From Novosphingobium sediminis (GTDB lineage: Bacteria > Pseudomonadota > Alphaproteobacteria > Sphingomonadales > Sphingomonadaceae): DNA of 51,322 nucleotides. The stretch lies in NCBI RefSeq assembly GCF_007991615.1, contig NZ_BJYR01000029.1, positions 1 to 51,322 of the forward strand, written 5' to 3'. Of this stretch, positions 6,205-12,444 are shown piece by piece. A program made the position numbers and the translations under genes. The stretch's first letter is position 1. Each line of letters opens with the position of its first letter. The notes beneath the pieces were generated by a model. That model did not search any database and was not told where the DNA came from. It saw only the letters and a list, made by a program, of their open reading frames with translations.

Positions 6205-7363
6205 TCCTTTCATCCGGGACTTGGAGGAACAGGGCTATCACCTCGACTTCGTCAACGCCTATTTCGTCATCTACGGGTTACCGTGCCTCAACAGCGCCGG
6301 TGAGCTCGAATATGGCGATTGGGCAAGTCCAGTCGATCTGAATAACTGGGTCATCGATGCCCCAAGCGACCATCAGGCCTGGTTCAAGGGATGCCGTCCG
6401 CACGACCAGAACGGGCGGGCGCTGCGATTGGGCGGTGGCGCGGCTACCGTCCTGGTGGCTGACGGCTTTGTTTGCAACCATTCCTTTTCGTTCAAATTGC
6501 TCGAGTCTGGCGCAATGCGCCCATATCGGTCGTTTGAAGAAAAGGTGCGCACTTATCTCGATGTGATCGTTGCACCCGCGATGGCAGCTTTCCCCGATGC
6601 TAGTCCGCTGCGGGGCATAGAAATCAAAGCCGCGGCGCAGAACAGTCCGTTGCGCATTCCAGACTCAATGTCGTCACGCTACCACCTCAACGACGTGGCT
6701 TCGCGGTTGAGGGGCATAAAGGTAGCAATCATTGGCCTCGGCGGCACAGGAGCTTACATCCTCGATTTCATCGCCCGCACGCATCTCGAAAAGATCGGGC
6801 TTTTCGACGACGATAAGGTTCATATTCACACGCTCTTTAGGATCCCCGGCTTCATCCATCGGGCGGTCGGGATGAAGAAGGTTGACGCGCTGGCGCAACA
6901 TTATGCCAATTGGCATTGTGGCATCGTCCCGATCCCGGAGCGCATCACCTCCGAGAATATCGAGAGCCTGCGTGAGTTCGATTTTGTCTTTGTGTCGATT
7001 GACGACGGGCCGTCGCGGCTCGCCATCGTCGACTGGTTGAGTGCAAATGCCATTCCCTTCGTTGATTGTGGCATGGGCCTCAATCGCTCACTCATTGGGT
7101 TGAATGGCGTCGTTCGGATCACCGGAGCGGATCGCGCTGCATTTGAGCAATCGGTAAATACACCCTATCTGCCAACGACGAATCCAGAAAATGGAGAGTA
7201 TCGGAAGCAGGCGCAAGTCGCCGAACTCAATGCGCTCAACGCGATATTCGCCGTGATCCGGTTCAAGCAGCATTTTGAGTTTTATGACCGATTAAGCGAT
7301 GCCATCGCCTACACTTTTGAGACGGCATCTTTTGATCTTGATCGCTTTGGGGGGTTAGAATGA
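6164..7363 (+). CDS. E1/ThiF-like adenylyltransferase with DUF6791-type N-terminal domain
   Basis: Encodes 399 residues; AGGAGGT at 6146-6152 precedes ATG 6164. Residues 15-150 resemble the DUF6791 domain (LEEQGYHLDFVNAYFVIYGL, then DHQAWFKGCRPHDQNGRAL and DGFVCNHSFS). Residues 185-380 are an E1-type nucleotide-binding fold: GLGGTG at 191-196, acidic cluster FDDDK at 214-218, Arg226, Lys238/239, and Asp in VSIDDGPSR (about 278-285). These are the ATP-Mg positions conserved in E1/MoeB/ThiF enzymes. A cysteine at 302 (VDCGMG) could be catalytic but is not certain to be conserved. Predicted to adenylate the C-terminus of the ubiquitin-like protein. It overlaps the DUF6527 gene by 4 nt. Confidence 0.85.
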   Translation: MECASEFQELASHNPFIRDLEEQGYHLDFVNAYFVIYGLPCLNSAGELEYGDWASPVDLNNWVIDAPSDHQAWFKGCRPHDQNGRALRLGGGAATVLVADGFVCNHSFSFKLLESGAMRPYRSFEEKVRTYLDVIVAPAMAAFPDASPLRGIEIKAAAQNSPLRIPDSMSSRYHLNDVASRLRGIKVAIIGLGGTGAYILDFIARTHLEKIGLFDDDKVHIHTLFRIPGFIHRAVGMKKVDALAQHYANWHCGIVPIPERITSENIESLREFDFVFVSIDDGPSRLAIVDWLSANAIPFVDCGMGLNRSLIGLNGVVRITGADRAAFEQSVNTPYLPTTNPENGEYRKQAQVAELNALNAIFAVIRFKQHFEFYDRLSDAIAYTFETASFDLDRFGGLE

Positions 7364-7767
7364 AGTTTGCCTATCAAGCGGTAGATCGGATCCCTAAGCA
7401 GCTGGAGCCTGAAACTGTCTATCACAGCGAGGAATTCGAGCTCGCCGGACTTCTCTGTGCTTGCGGCTGCGGCCATCGGATCACGCTTCTCGTTCCCGAT
7501 AGCCACCAAGTCTATTGCGACGACGGGTTTGCCACGATCCGCCCTTCCATCGCAGTGTGCGATGGTCCCTGCAAATCTCATTATGTCATCTCAGCCGGAC
7601 AGGTCGAATGGCTGGATGCATTTAGCACCGAAGCGGCGAAATCGCTCATGCAGAAACAGATTTTGCGCCATGTCGCCAACGACGCCAAGCCAAAATCCTG
7701 GATTGCCCGTCTGTGGAAGGCAGCACTGGCATTGGCTGATCAGATTAAATCGATCTTTGGAAGGTAG
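7360..7767 (+). CDS. DUF6527 family cysteine-rich protein
   Basis: Encodes 135 residues, starting within the E1 stop (ATGA). The family signature is clear: LCACGCGHRITLLV (Cys33, 35, 37 and His39), then RPSIAVCDGPCKSHYVISAG with Cys67, Cys71 and His74, and QVEW. These positions look like ligands of a structural zinc. Residues 90-135 are a basic helical tail particular to this protein. DUF6527 genes are repeatedly found next to DUF6791-ThiF and ubiquitin-like genes in bacteria, so it is taken as the third component, possibly a RING-like or E2/E3-like adapter (inference only). It is the last gene of the island; the backbone resumes with DUF736. Confidence 0.82.
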   Translation: MKFAYQAVDRIPKQLEPETVYHSEEFELAGLLCACGCGHRITLLVPDSHQVYCDDGFATIRPSIAVCDGPCKSHYVISAGQVEWLDAFSTEAAKSLMQKQILRHVANDAKPKSWIARLWKAALALADQIKSIFGR

Positions 7768-7866
7768 AATCCGTATTACACTCATCGTTGTCATTGAACG
7801 TCCTCGTCTCTGGTTCTTCGGTCATAGCGTTGTCTGAAAACACCGCTTGAGCGGTCCTGGACACCT

Positions 7867-7920
7867 CTGCGGGCAGCGCCCGCAGCTTCGGCCTGACGGC
7901 CGGGAGGGAAGGGGGGTGGG
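7867..7920 (+). promoter_or_regulatory. AGC-loop hairpin and G-rich tract before DUF736
   Basis: A perfect 8-bp stem CTGCGGGC (7867-7874)/GCCCGCAG (7878-7885) with loop AGC is followed by a smaller GGCC hairpin and then GGGAGGGAAGGGGGGTGGG (about 7902-7920). The arrangement repeats that at 250-286. The tract ends 56 nt before the DUF736 start codon. It marks the likely right edge of the island, where the backbone composition returns. Confidence 0.45.
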
Positions 7921-7976
7921 AAGAGAGTGATCGAACAAGGGGTTCGGTCGCAATCGATCCATCCAGGAGAACGTCC

Positions 7977-8513
7977 ATGAACATCGGTGAAATCCGCAAG
8001 AACGCCAACGGCCAGCTGATCGGCTCTGTCGAAACGCTCACCATCACCCGCACCATCGGCCTCAGGCCAGTGACCTCCAGCAACCCCCGCGCACCCCGCT
8101 ACGAGATCGTTGCGCTCAACGACCAGCGCCGCTGGGTGATCGTCGGTGCGCTCTTCGAACTCTCCTCGAACTCGACCGGCGAGAGCTTCTACCAGGGCAA
8201 GATCGACGATCCGTCGATGGCGCAGCCGCTCTATATCGCCGCTTTCCCGCGCGAGGACGGCACCATGGCGATCGCCTGGCAGCGTCCGCGCCGCCGCAAT
8301 ACGCAGCTCGGTTCGGCAGAATACGGCGAGAGCGACATGTTCCCGGCCGACGATGCCGGTGGCAGCGACCGCGGCGGCGAACAGGCTGGCGATGGCCGAA
8401 ACGACGACGGTCTGGGTGACAGCACCGCGACCCCGCCCGCCAAGCGCGTCCGGGCCAATGCCAAGGACGGCGCCGAACACGATGGCGCGCTGCCGCCGCT
8501 CGTCGACGCCTGA
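7977..8513 (+). CDS. DUF736 family protein
   Basis: Encodes 178 residues from ATG 7977, with AGGAGA just upstream. Residues 1-110 follow the DUF736 pattern: MNIGEIRKNANGQLIGSVET, a strand-rich middle (RYEIVALNDQRRWVIVGALFE), GESFYQGKIDDPSMAQPLY and AAFPREDGTMAIAWQRPRRR. The remaining 65 residues are an acidic, low-complexity tail (GGSDRGGEQAGDGRNDDG) ending in a basic patch; this tail is longer than the usual family length of about 110. DUF736 proteins are small plasmid backbone proteins of unknown function, common beside ArdC in alphaproteobacteria. No membrane segment. Confidence 0.88.
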   Translation: MNIGEIRKNANGQLIGSVETLTITRTIGLRPVTSSNPRAPRYEIVALNDQRRWVIVGALFELSSNSTGESFYQGKIDDPSMAQPLYIAAFPREDGTMAIAWQRPRRRNTQLGSAEYGESDMFPADDAGGSDRGGEQAGDGRNDDGLGDSTATPPAKRVRANAKDGAEHDGALPPLVDA

Positions 8514-8600
8514 TCGGCAAGTCCAACTCCAACCGGCGGGGACTCCAAGCGGGTCCCCGTTCCCGTGCAAAGGCCGCGGATAAGCCCGCCGCGCGGCCTG

Positions 8601-8643
8601 AGGCGGAACGCCGGCACTGCCCCCCCCGCCCGGCGTTCCGCCT
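8601..8643 (+). terminator. Strong stem-loop terminator after DUF736
   Basis: AGGCGGAACGCCGG (8601-8614) pairs perfectly with CCGGCGTTCCGCCT (8630-8643), a 14-bp stem with a 15-nt loop, followed by CTTCATTT. A second inverted repeat AGGCCGCG/CGCGGCCT (8571-8578, 8592-8599) sits just before it. No other gene is seen between 8514 and 8676. Confidence 0.7.
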
Positions 8644-8676
8644 CTTCATTTGCCTGGAGTTACCCGGAGATCCACA

Positions 8677-8838
8677 ATGCTGACCGATAGCGAACGCTTC
8701 GCTTTCACCACCCGGCGCCACCACGCCTTTGCGAGCACCGGCAACGCCTACGACGCGGTCCAGTGCGATGAGGCCATCCACACCGGCGATACGATGGTCG
8801 TCCTCACCGAGGAGGTTATCGGCATCGCCATGACCTGA
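8677..8838 (+). CDS. Small hypothetical protein (possibly the front of a split gene)
   Basis: Encodes 53 residues from ATG 8677 (CGGAGA upstream): MLTDSERFAFTTRRHHAFAS and TGDTMVVLTEEVIGIAMT. It ends at TGA 8836-8838. The same frame continues open to 9033 with PFAVTLAHGNLHAL, which reads as a natural continuation; a single TGG-to-TGA change would explain the split of a 118-residue protein. Alternatively these are two short genes. No known domain. Neighbours are the DUF736 terminator upstream and a small minus-strand gene downstream. Confidence 0.6.
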   Translation: MLTDSERFAFTTRRHHAFASTGNAYDAVQCDEAIHTGDTMVVLTEEVIGIAMT

Positions 8839-8847
8839 CCGTTCGCG

Positions 8848-9033
8848 GTGACACTGGCGCATGGGAATCTCCATGCCCTCTCTGCGCCACGCGAGGGCGA
8901 CACGCTCGCGGATCTCGCCCGCTCACTCCACGTCAGCGCGGCCGACTTCGAACACGCTGCCGAGATCGCCCGGCGTTTCGGATTTCCGCTCGACCCGCAG
9001 ATCGAGGCGCTGCTCCCTCGCCCGGCGGGCTGA
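8848..9033 (+). CDS. Small hypothetical protein (possibly the back of a split gene)
   Basis: Open from GTG 8848 in the same frame as the gene ending at 8838, giving 61 residues with DTLADLARSLHVSAADFEHA and ARRFGFPLDPQIEALL, two helices that resemble a small helix-turn-helix. No ribosome site precedes the GTG, which supports the view that it is the second half of a protein interrupted by the TGA at 8836. Convergent with the 9045-9236 gene. Confidence 0.45.
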   Translation: MTLAHGNLHALSAPREGDTLADLARSLHVSAADFEHAAEIARRFGFPLDPQIEALLPRPAG

Positions 9034-9044
9034 GTTGGCGGGCT

Positions 9045-9236
9045 TCAGAGCGGCAGGATCGACTGTTCCGATGACGGCGCACTCGCCGGCGCGTCGACCG
9101 CATCGGCAATCACGCGCCCGAGTTCGAGCGCGGCATCCTCGCGTATGCAGGAGCTTGGGGCTGTGATGCCGACCCGCGCCCAGCCCGGAGCGTCCAGGAT
9201 CGCATGAGCGACAGCAGACGTATCGATTCGTTCCAT
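9045..9236 (-). CDS. Small conserved protein (DUF6771-like)
   Basis: Encodes 63 residues from ATG 9236: MERIDTSAVAHAILDAPGWA then RVGITAPSSCIREDAALELG. The phrase ILDAPGWARVGIT followed by an amphipathic helix matches the short family I know as DUF6771 in sphingomonads (recollection). The longer frame to 9263 has a hydrophobic extension without a ribosome site. It is divergent from the SRAP gene across 97 nt containing a 7-bp palindrome at 9273-9289 that may serve either gene. Confidence 0.65.
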   Translation of the reverse strand: MERIDTSAVAHAILDAPGWARVGITAPSSCIREDAALELGRVIADAVDAPASAPSSEQSILPL

Positions 9237-9272
9237 GCTGGTAAGAGCACATAGGAAGAACATATTTGCAAG

Positions 9273-9289
9273 ACAGCGGGCGCCGCTGT
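9273..9289. promoter_or_regulatory. Palindrome in divergent promoter region
   Basis: ACAGCGG (9273-9279) and CCGCTGT (9283-9289) form a 7-bp inverted repeat with a 3-bp centre between the divergent small gene and the SRAP gene. Its size and symmetry suit a dimeric repressor site. It does not match the alphaproteobacterial LexA box. Confidence 0.35.
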
Positions 9290-9333
9290 TTGTCCTGATT
9301 GACAGGGCAGGGCGGTCCGCCGAGCATCAAGGC

Positions 9334-9954
9334 ATGTGCAACTTGTACCGCATGACCAAGGCCCCTGCAGAAATCGCCCGACTGTTCGGCGCGAGCAGCG
9401 GCGCAGGCGCGAACTTCGCCGCCGAGGTCTACCCGGGCTATCCCGGCCTCGTCGTCGCCGAAGGCGAGACGCGGGTGATGACCTGGGGTTTTCCGCTTGT
9501 CCTGAAGGGCAAGAACGGTCAGCCACTCAAGCCCAAGCCCGTCAACAACGCGCGCGAGGACAAGCTCGGCACCTCGTTCTGGCGGCCGAGCTTCGAGCGC
9601 CGCCGCTGCCTGATCCCGGTGACCGCCTGGGCCGAGGCCGAGGGCATCAAGGGCCAGATGACCCGGACCTGGTATTCGCTGGCGGGCGAGGAGGTCGTTG
9701 CCGTCGCCGGCCTGTGGCGAGCGACCGAGGAGTGGGGCGCGGCCTATTCGATGATAATGGTGGATGGCTGCCCGCAGATGGCCGACGTACACGACCGCAT
9801 GCCCGTCGTCCTCGCCCGAGAAAAGTGGGAGCAATGGCTCGCAGGCACACCCGCCGAAGCCTTCGCGCTGTGCCAGACCTGTTCCAATGAACTCGCCGTC
9901 GATCGCAGAGCCGAGCGCTGGGGTGCCGGGAGGTCCGCGGCGACGTCAGGCTGA
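9334..9954 (+). CDS. SOS response-associated peptidase (SRAP, YedK/HMCES family)
   Basis: Encodes 206 residues from ATG 9334. Cys2 follows the initiator (MCNLYRMTKAPAEIARLF), as required for SRAP proteins, which form a thiazolidine crosslink between this cysteine and abasic sites in single-stranded DNA. Further family marks are MTWGFPLV, KPKPVNNARED, SFWRPSFERRRCLIPVTAWA with the conserved acidic residue in AWAEAEG, and DVHDRMPVVL with the conserved His. The C-terminal 25 residues are divergent. It acts in the cytoplasm at damaged single-stranded DNA and fits an element that enters cells as single strands. The longer open frame to 9235 would bury the catalytic cysteine, so that start is rejected. 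Confidence 0.92.
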   Translation: MCNLYRMTKAPAEIARLFGASSGAGANFAAEVYPGYPGLVVAEGETRVMTWGFPLVLKGKNGQPLKPKPVNNAREDKLGTSFWRPSFERRRCLIPVTAWAEAEGIKGQMTRTWYSLAGEEVVAVAGLWRATEEWGAAYSMIMVDGCPQMADVHDRMPVVLAREKWEQWLAGTPAEAFALCQTCSNELAVDRRAERWGAGRSAATSG

Positions 9955-9965
9955 GGGGAGGGGGG
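9953..9965 (+). promoter_or_regulatory. G-rich leader motif
   Basis: GAGGGGAGGGGGG overlaps the SRAP stop codon and lies 42 nt before the start at 10008. The leader continues to AAAGGACCCAAGCCC before ATG, closely matching the leader of the gene at 11335. Confidence 0.4.
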
Positions 9966-10007
9966 CTTCGCCGGTCGGATCAGACCCAAGCGAAAGGACC
10001 CAAGCCC

Positions 10008-10472
10008 ATGGGCGACCGAGCCCCCGTCCACATCACCATCGGCGGCGCACTGCCGCGAGAACATCTCGAAGCCTTCGCGTCGCACGCCGCCGACTATGAC
10101 CTGCGCACGGAGTGGGACGGCGAACCCTTCGATCCGGCAGTGCTGCCCGAGGCTGAGCCGCTCGAGCTCTACGGCACCGAGCTCAACGGCGGGCAGATCC
10201 CCGAGATCGACGCTTTCTGCGCCGAGCACGGCCTGCCGTTCCGCCGCTGGTCGGGTGGCTGTCTCGGCGCCTATCTCCCCGAAATCATCCTGTTCGATGG
10301 GCAAGGTCCGATGCGCGACTACACGGCGAGCGAAGACGAATACGTCCTCTTCCCTCCTTCATGGATCAACAACTTCACCCGGCTGCGCGATCTCAAGCGC
10401 GAAATTGCCCGCGCCGAACAGACCATCCCGGCCTTCGTGATCGCTGGAGGGTCGAGCGATGACCGCAATTGA
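10008..10472 (+). CDS. Conserved plasmid protein of unknown function
   Basis: Encodes 154 residues starting MGDRAPVHITIGGALPREHL. The body has alternating strands and helices (AEPLELYGTELNGGQIPEID, then FCAEHGLPFRRWSGGC and EIILFDGQGPMRDYTASEDE), ending in a helix with several basic residues. No membrane span or known catalytic motif. AAAGGA lies upstream of the ATG. Its last 14 nt overlap the next gene, starting a tight run of three overlapping genes (10008-11288) that must be one operon. Function unknown. Confidence 0.75.
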   Translation: MGDRAPVHITIGGALPREHLEAFASHAADYDLRTEWDGEPFDPAVLPEAEPLELYGTELNGGQIPEIDAFCAEHGLPFRRWSGGCLGAYLPEIILFDGQGPMRDYTASEDEYVLFPPSWINNFTRLRDLKREIARAEQTIPAFVIAGGSSDDRN

Positions 10473-10800
10473 CGCCGCCCTGCTGGCCTCCTCACGCGAA
10501 GTCGTGCTCGCCCGCTTCCCGCTCTCGCGGGTGAGCGAGGCCTTCTTCGACGACATGCTTGGCGTCCTGCCGCCGGCGCACATCGCCGGCGTGCCGGGCT
10601 TCTTCGTCTCCGAGGCGGTGTGCGAGGACATCCACGCCCAGTTCGTTGCTGCAGGCGGCCGCTTTTACGGCGGCTACGTCGGGGTGAGGGACCGTGCGGG
10701 CCTCATCACCCATGCGCGCATCGCCGAGTTCGAAGCCGCCCATCCGGACGCGGTGGAACTCGCCTGGTATCCCGACAGCCTCGAGGGGGCCGCGTCATGA
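10459..10800 (+). CDS. Conserved plasmid protein of unknown function
   Basis: Encodes 113 residues: MTAIDAALLASSREVVLARF, then VSEAFFDDMLGVLPPAHIAG and a C-terminal region ending WYPDSLEG. A GGAGGGTCGAGCG ribosome site lies inside the end of the preceding gene. The FFDDMLGVLPP segment followed by FFVSEAVCEDIHAQFVAAGG suggests a small domain conserved among plasmid proteins, but I cannot name it. It overlaps both neighbours (14 nt upstream, 4 nt downstream as ATGA). Confidence 0.75.
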   Translation: MTAIDAALLASSREVVLARFPLSRVSEAFFDDMLGVLPPAHIAGVPGFFVSEAVCEDIHAQFVAAGGRFYGGYVGVRDRAGLITHARIAEFEAAHPDAVELAWYPDSLEGAAS

Positions 10801-11288
10801 GCCGGCACTGGATTCTCGAACTCGGCGCCGGTCCCGCCGACGAGCCCTGCGCGCAGCTTGGGCAATGCGCCGACTTTGCCGCGGCCAACACCCTCGAACT
10901 GCTCGCCTACAAGGCCGCGATCATTGCCCTCAACGGCGAGCCGCCCCTGCCGCTCGGCTTTGCCATGGTCGCCAATACCCATGATTTCGGGACATACCGG
11001 ACGCTCTGGCTGGTCTCGGCGGAATCGCCCTTGCCCGACGACGCGCAGGCCTGGCTCGAAAACCTTGTCGAACCGGCCACCTGGATCGCGGCGGGATTTC
11101 CGCAGCCGGTGACCTACGAGGGATCGCGTGCGGTGATGCGGCCGTTTCGCGAGGTGGTCGCCGCTGCGCTCCAGATCACCCGGGCGAACGCCGACGGCAG
11201 CTTCTTCCCGGCGCAGAACGCGGTGCTCCACCGCAACCTGCTCGCCGCCTACGGGCCTGCCACTCTGGCCGCCGCCGACACGGGGTAA
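10797..11288 (+). CDS. Conserved plasmid protein of unknown function
   Basis: Encodes 163 residues beginning MSRHWILELGAGPADEPCAQ at the ATGA overlap with the previous stop. It is mixed alpha/beta with LGFAMVANTHDFGTYRTLWL and a region WLENLVEPATWIAAGFPQPV. No signal peptide or membrane span; no catalytic motif recognised. Third and last cistron of the 10008-11288 operon; a G-rich tract (11287-11298) follows its stop. Confidence 0.72.
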   Translation: MSRHWILELGAGPADEPCAQLGQCADFAAANTLELLAYKAAIIALNGEPPLPLGFAMVANTHDFGTYRTLWLVSAESPLPDDAQAWLENLVEPATWIAAGFPQPVTYEGSRAVMRPFREVVAAALQITRANADGSFFPAQNAVLHRNLLAAYGPATLAAADTG

Positions 11289-11298
11289 GGGGAGGGGG
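11287..11298 (+). promoter_or_regulatory. G-rich leader motif
   Basis: AAGGGGAGGGGG covers the end of the preceding gene and lies 36 nt before the start at 11335. The leader then reads AAAGGAGTCCAAGCCC before ATG, a near copy of that at 9990-10007. Confidence 0.4.
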
Positions 11299-11334
11299 CT
11301 TGGGGCTGGGCGTTCCGTAAAGGAGTCCAAGCCC

Positions 11335-11847
11335 ATGCCTCGCTTCTATGCCGGGATCGGTGCGCGCGCGACGCCGCCCGCAATCCTCAGCCTGATGACC
11401 CACGCCGCCTTCGCGCTCACCAAGCGCGGCTATGTCCTGCGCTCGGGCCACGCGATCGGCGCCGACAGCGCCTTCGAACGCGGGGCAGGCCCCTCTGCGC
11501 AGATCTTCCTGCCGGCGGTGGGCTGGCGCGGGTCGGCAAGTGCGCTTCATCCCGGGACGCTCGGGGCCGAGCTCTGGGGGAGGGCGCGCTTGATCGCTGC
11601 CGCGCACCATCCGGCCTTTGCCGGGCTCTCGGCTTTCGTCCAGGCGCTCCACACCCGCAACGTGTTCCAGGTGCTGGGAGTGAGCCTCGATAGCCCCGCG
11701 GAATTCGTGCTGTGCTGGACCGCCGACGGTGAGGCCTCGGGCGGCACCGGCCAGGCGCTGCGCATCGCCGCCAGCCACGGCGTCCCCGTCTTTAACCTCC
11801 AGAGGCCGCGCGAACGCTCGCACGTCGAGCGCCACCTCGTGCTCTGA
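11335..11847 (+). CDS. SLOG/DprA-like nucleotide-binding domain protein
   Basis: Encodes 170 residues from ATG 11335. It has the Rossmann-like SLOG pattern: start RFYAGIGARATPPAI, then FALTKRGYVLRSGHAIGADSAFERGA, and late EFVLCWTADGEASGGTGQAL with IAASHGVPVFNL. The GIGAR and SGGTGQAL glycine motifs are those expected of a SLOG fold, which binds nucleotides or single-stranded DNA (DprA) or nucleotide-derived ligands. It lacks the extra domains of true DprA. A role in handling incoming DNA or in nucleotide sensing is possible. Preceded by its own leader with an AAAGGAG ribosome site. Confidence 0.75.
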   Translation: MPRFYAGIGARATPPAILSLMTHAAFALTKRGYVLRSGHAIGADSAFERGAGPSAQIFLPAVGWRGSASALHPGTLGAELWGRARLIAAAHHPAFAGLSAFVQALHTRNVFQVLGVSLDSPAEFVLCWTADGEASGGTGQALRIAASHGVPVFNLQRPRERSHVERHLVL

Positions 11848-11934
11848 CCCGTTCAATTCCACGCCTGTCCGCCGTTCTGTCCCTTGCCTTGGCAACGGGA
11901 CGCGTCGGCGCGCGGCAACACGAAAGTCCCAGCC

Positions 11935-12438
11935 ATGTCCTCGATCACGCTCACGCTCGAACTTGCCTGCACCCGCGAGGAGGCCGCGCGCTTTGCCGCG
12001 GTCGAACTGTTCCTCGCCGAGGTGGCTGAGAACGCCGAGGCCGCGCCGCCCGCCGAGCTCGAGGCGGTTTTCGGGGCTCGGCCAGGCGAGACGATCCTCG
12101 GCCTTGCCGGGCACCCGCAACCCCTCGGGATCACCTGCCGGTATGACCAGGACCGGGGCGTGATGACACTCGCTGCGTCGGGCGGCAAGCCCAACCTCGC
12201 CGCGCTGCCCGTGCTGCTGCTGTGGCTCTATCCCGACAAGCTGCCCATCGCCTACTCGGTCCACGTGACCGAGCGGCCCGAGTTGCCGGTCTGGACGATC
12301 GTTGGCCTCAATCGCATCGAGATCACCCAGCACGAGGGCGAAGTCGCGGCGCGCCTCCAAGCCCTGCGCGCGGCCTGCGACACGTCCCGGCGTCTCGATC
12401 TGCTGCCGTTGAGGCCGCTGCCGCGCGAGAGCGACTGA
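11935..12438 (+). CDS. Conserved hypothetical protein
   Basis: Encodes 167 residues from ATG 11935, MSSITLTLELACTREEAARF. An upstream in-frame ATG at 11884 is less likely because the intervening residues are low-complexity. The protein has strand pairs (LGITCRYDQDRGVMTLAASG; IAYSVHVTERPELPVWTIVG) around helices, so a compact alpha/beta domain. No catalytic motif or membrane span. It converges on the DUF1173 gene, with stops 6 nt apart. I do not recognise the family; it belongs to the plasmid backbone run. Confidence 0.68.
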   Translation: MSSITLTLELACTREEAARFAAVELFLAEVAENAEAAPPAELEAVFGARPGETILGLAGHPQPLGITCRYDQDRGVMTLAASGGKPNLAALPVLLLWLYPDKLPIAYSVHVTERPELPVWTIVGLNRIEITQHEGEVAARLQALRAACDTSRRLDLLPLRPLPRESD

Positions 12439-12444
12439 CCCTGT

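Noticed and set aside
3187..7976. Direct repeats or attachment sites at the edges of the low-GC island
   Set aside because: No convincing matching sequence was found by eye at 3187-3233 and 7768-7870; the insertion mechanism stays unknown.
9255..9275. AGAACATATTTGC as a possible LexA (SOS) box before the SRAP gene
   Set aside because: The second half-site does not match the alphaproteobacterial GTTC-N7-GTTC or GAAC-N7-GAAC pattern.
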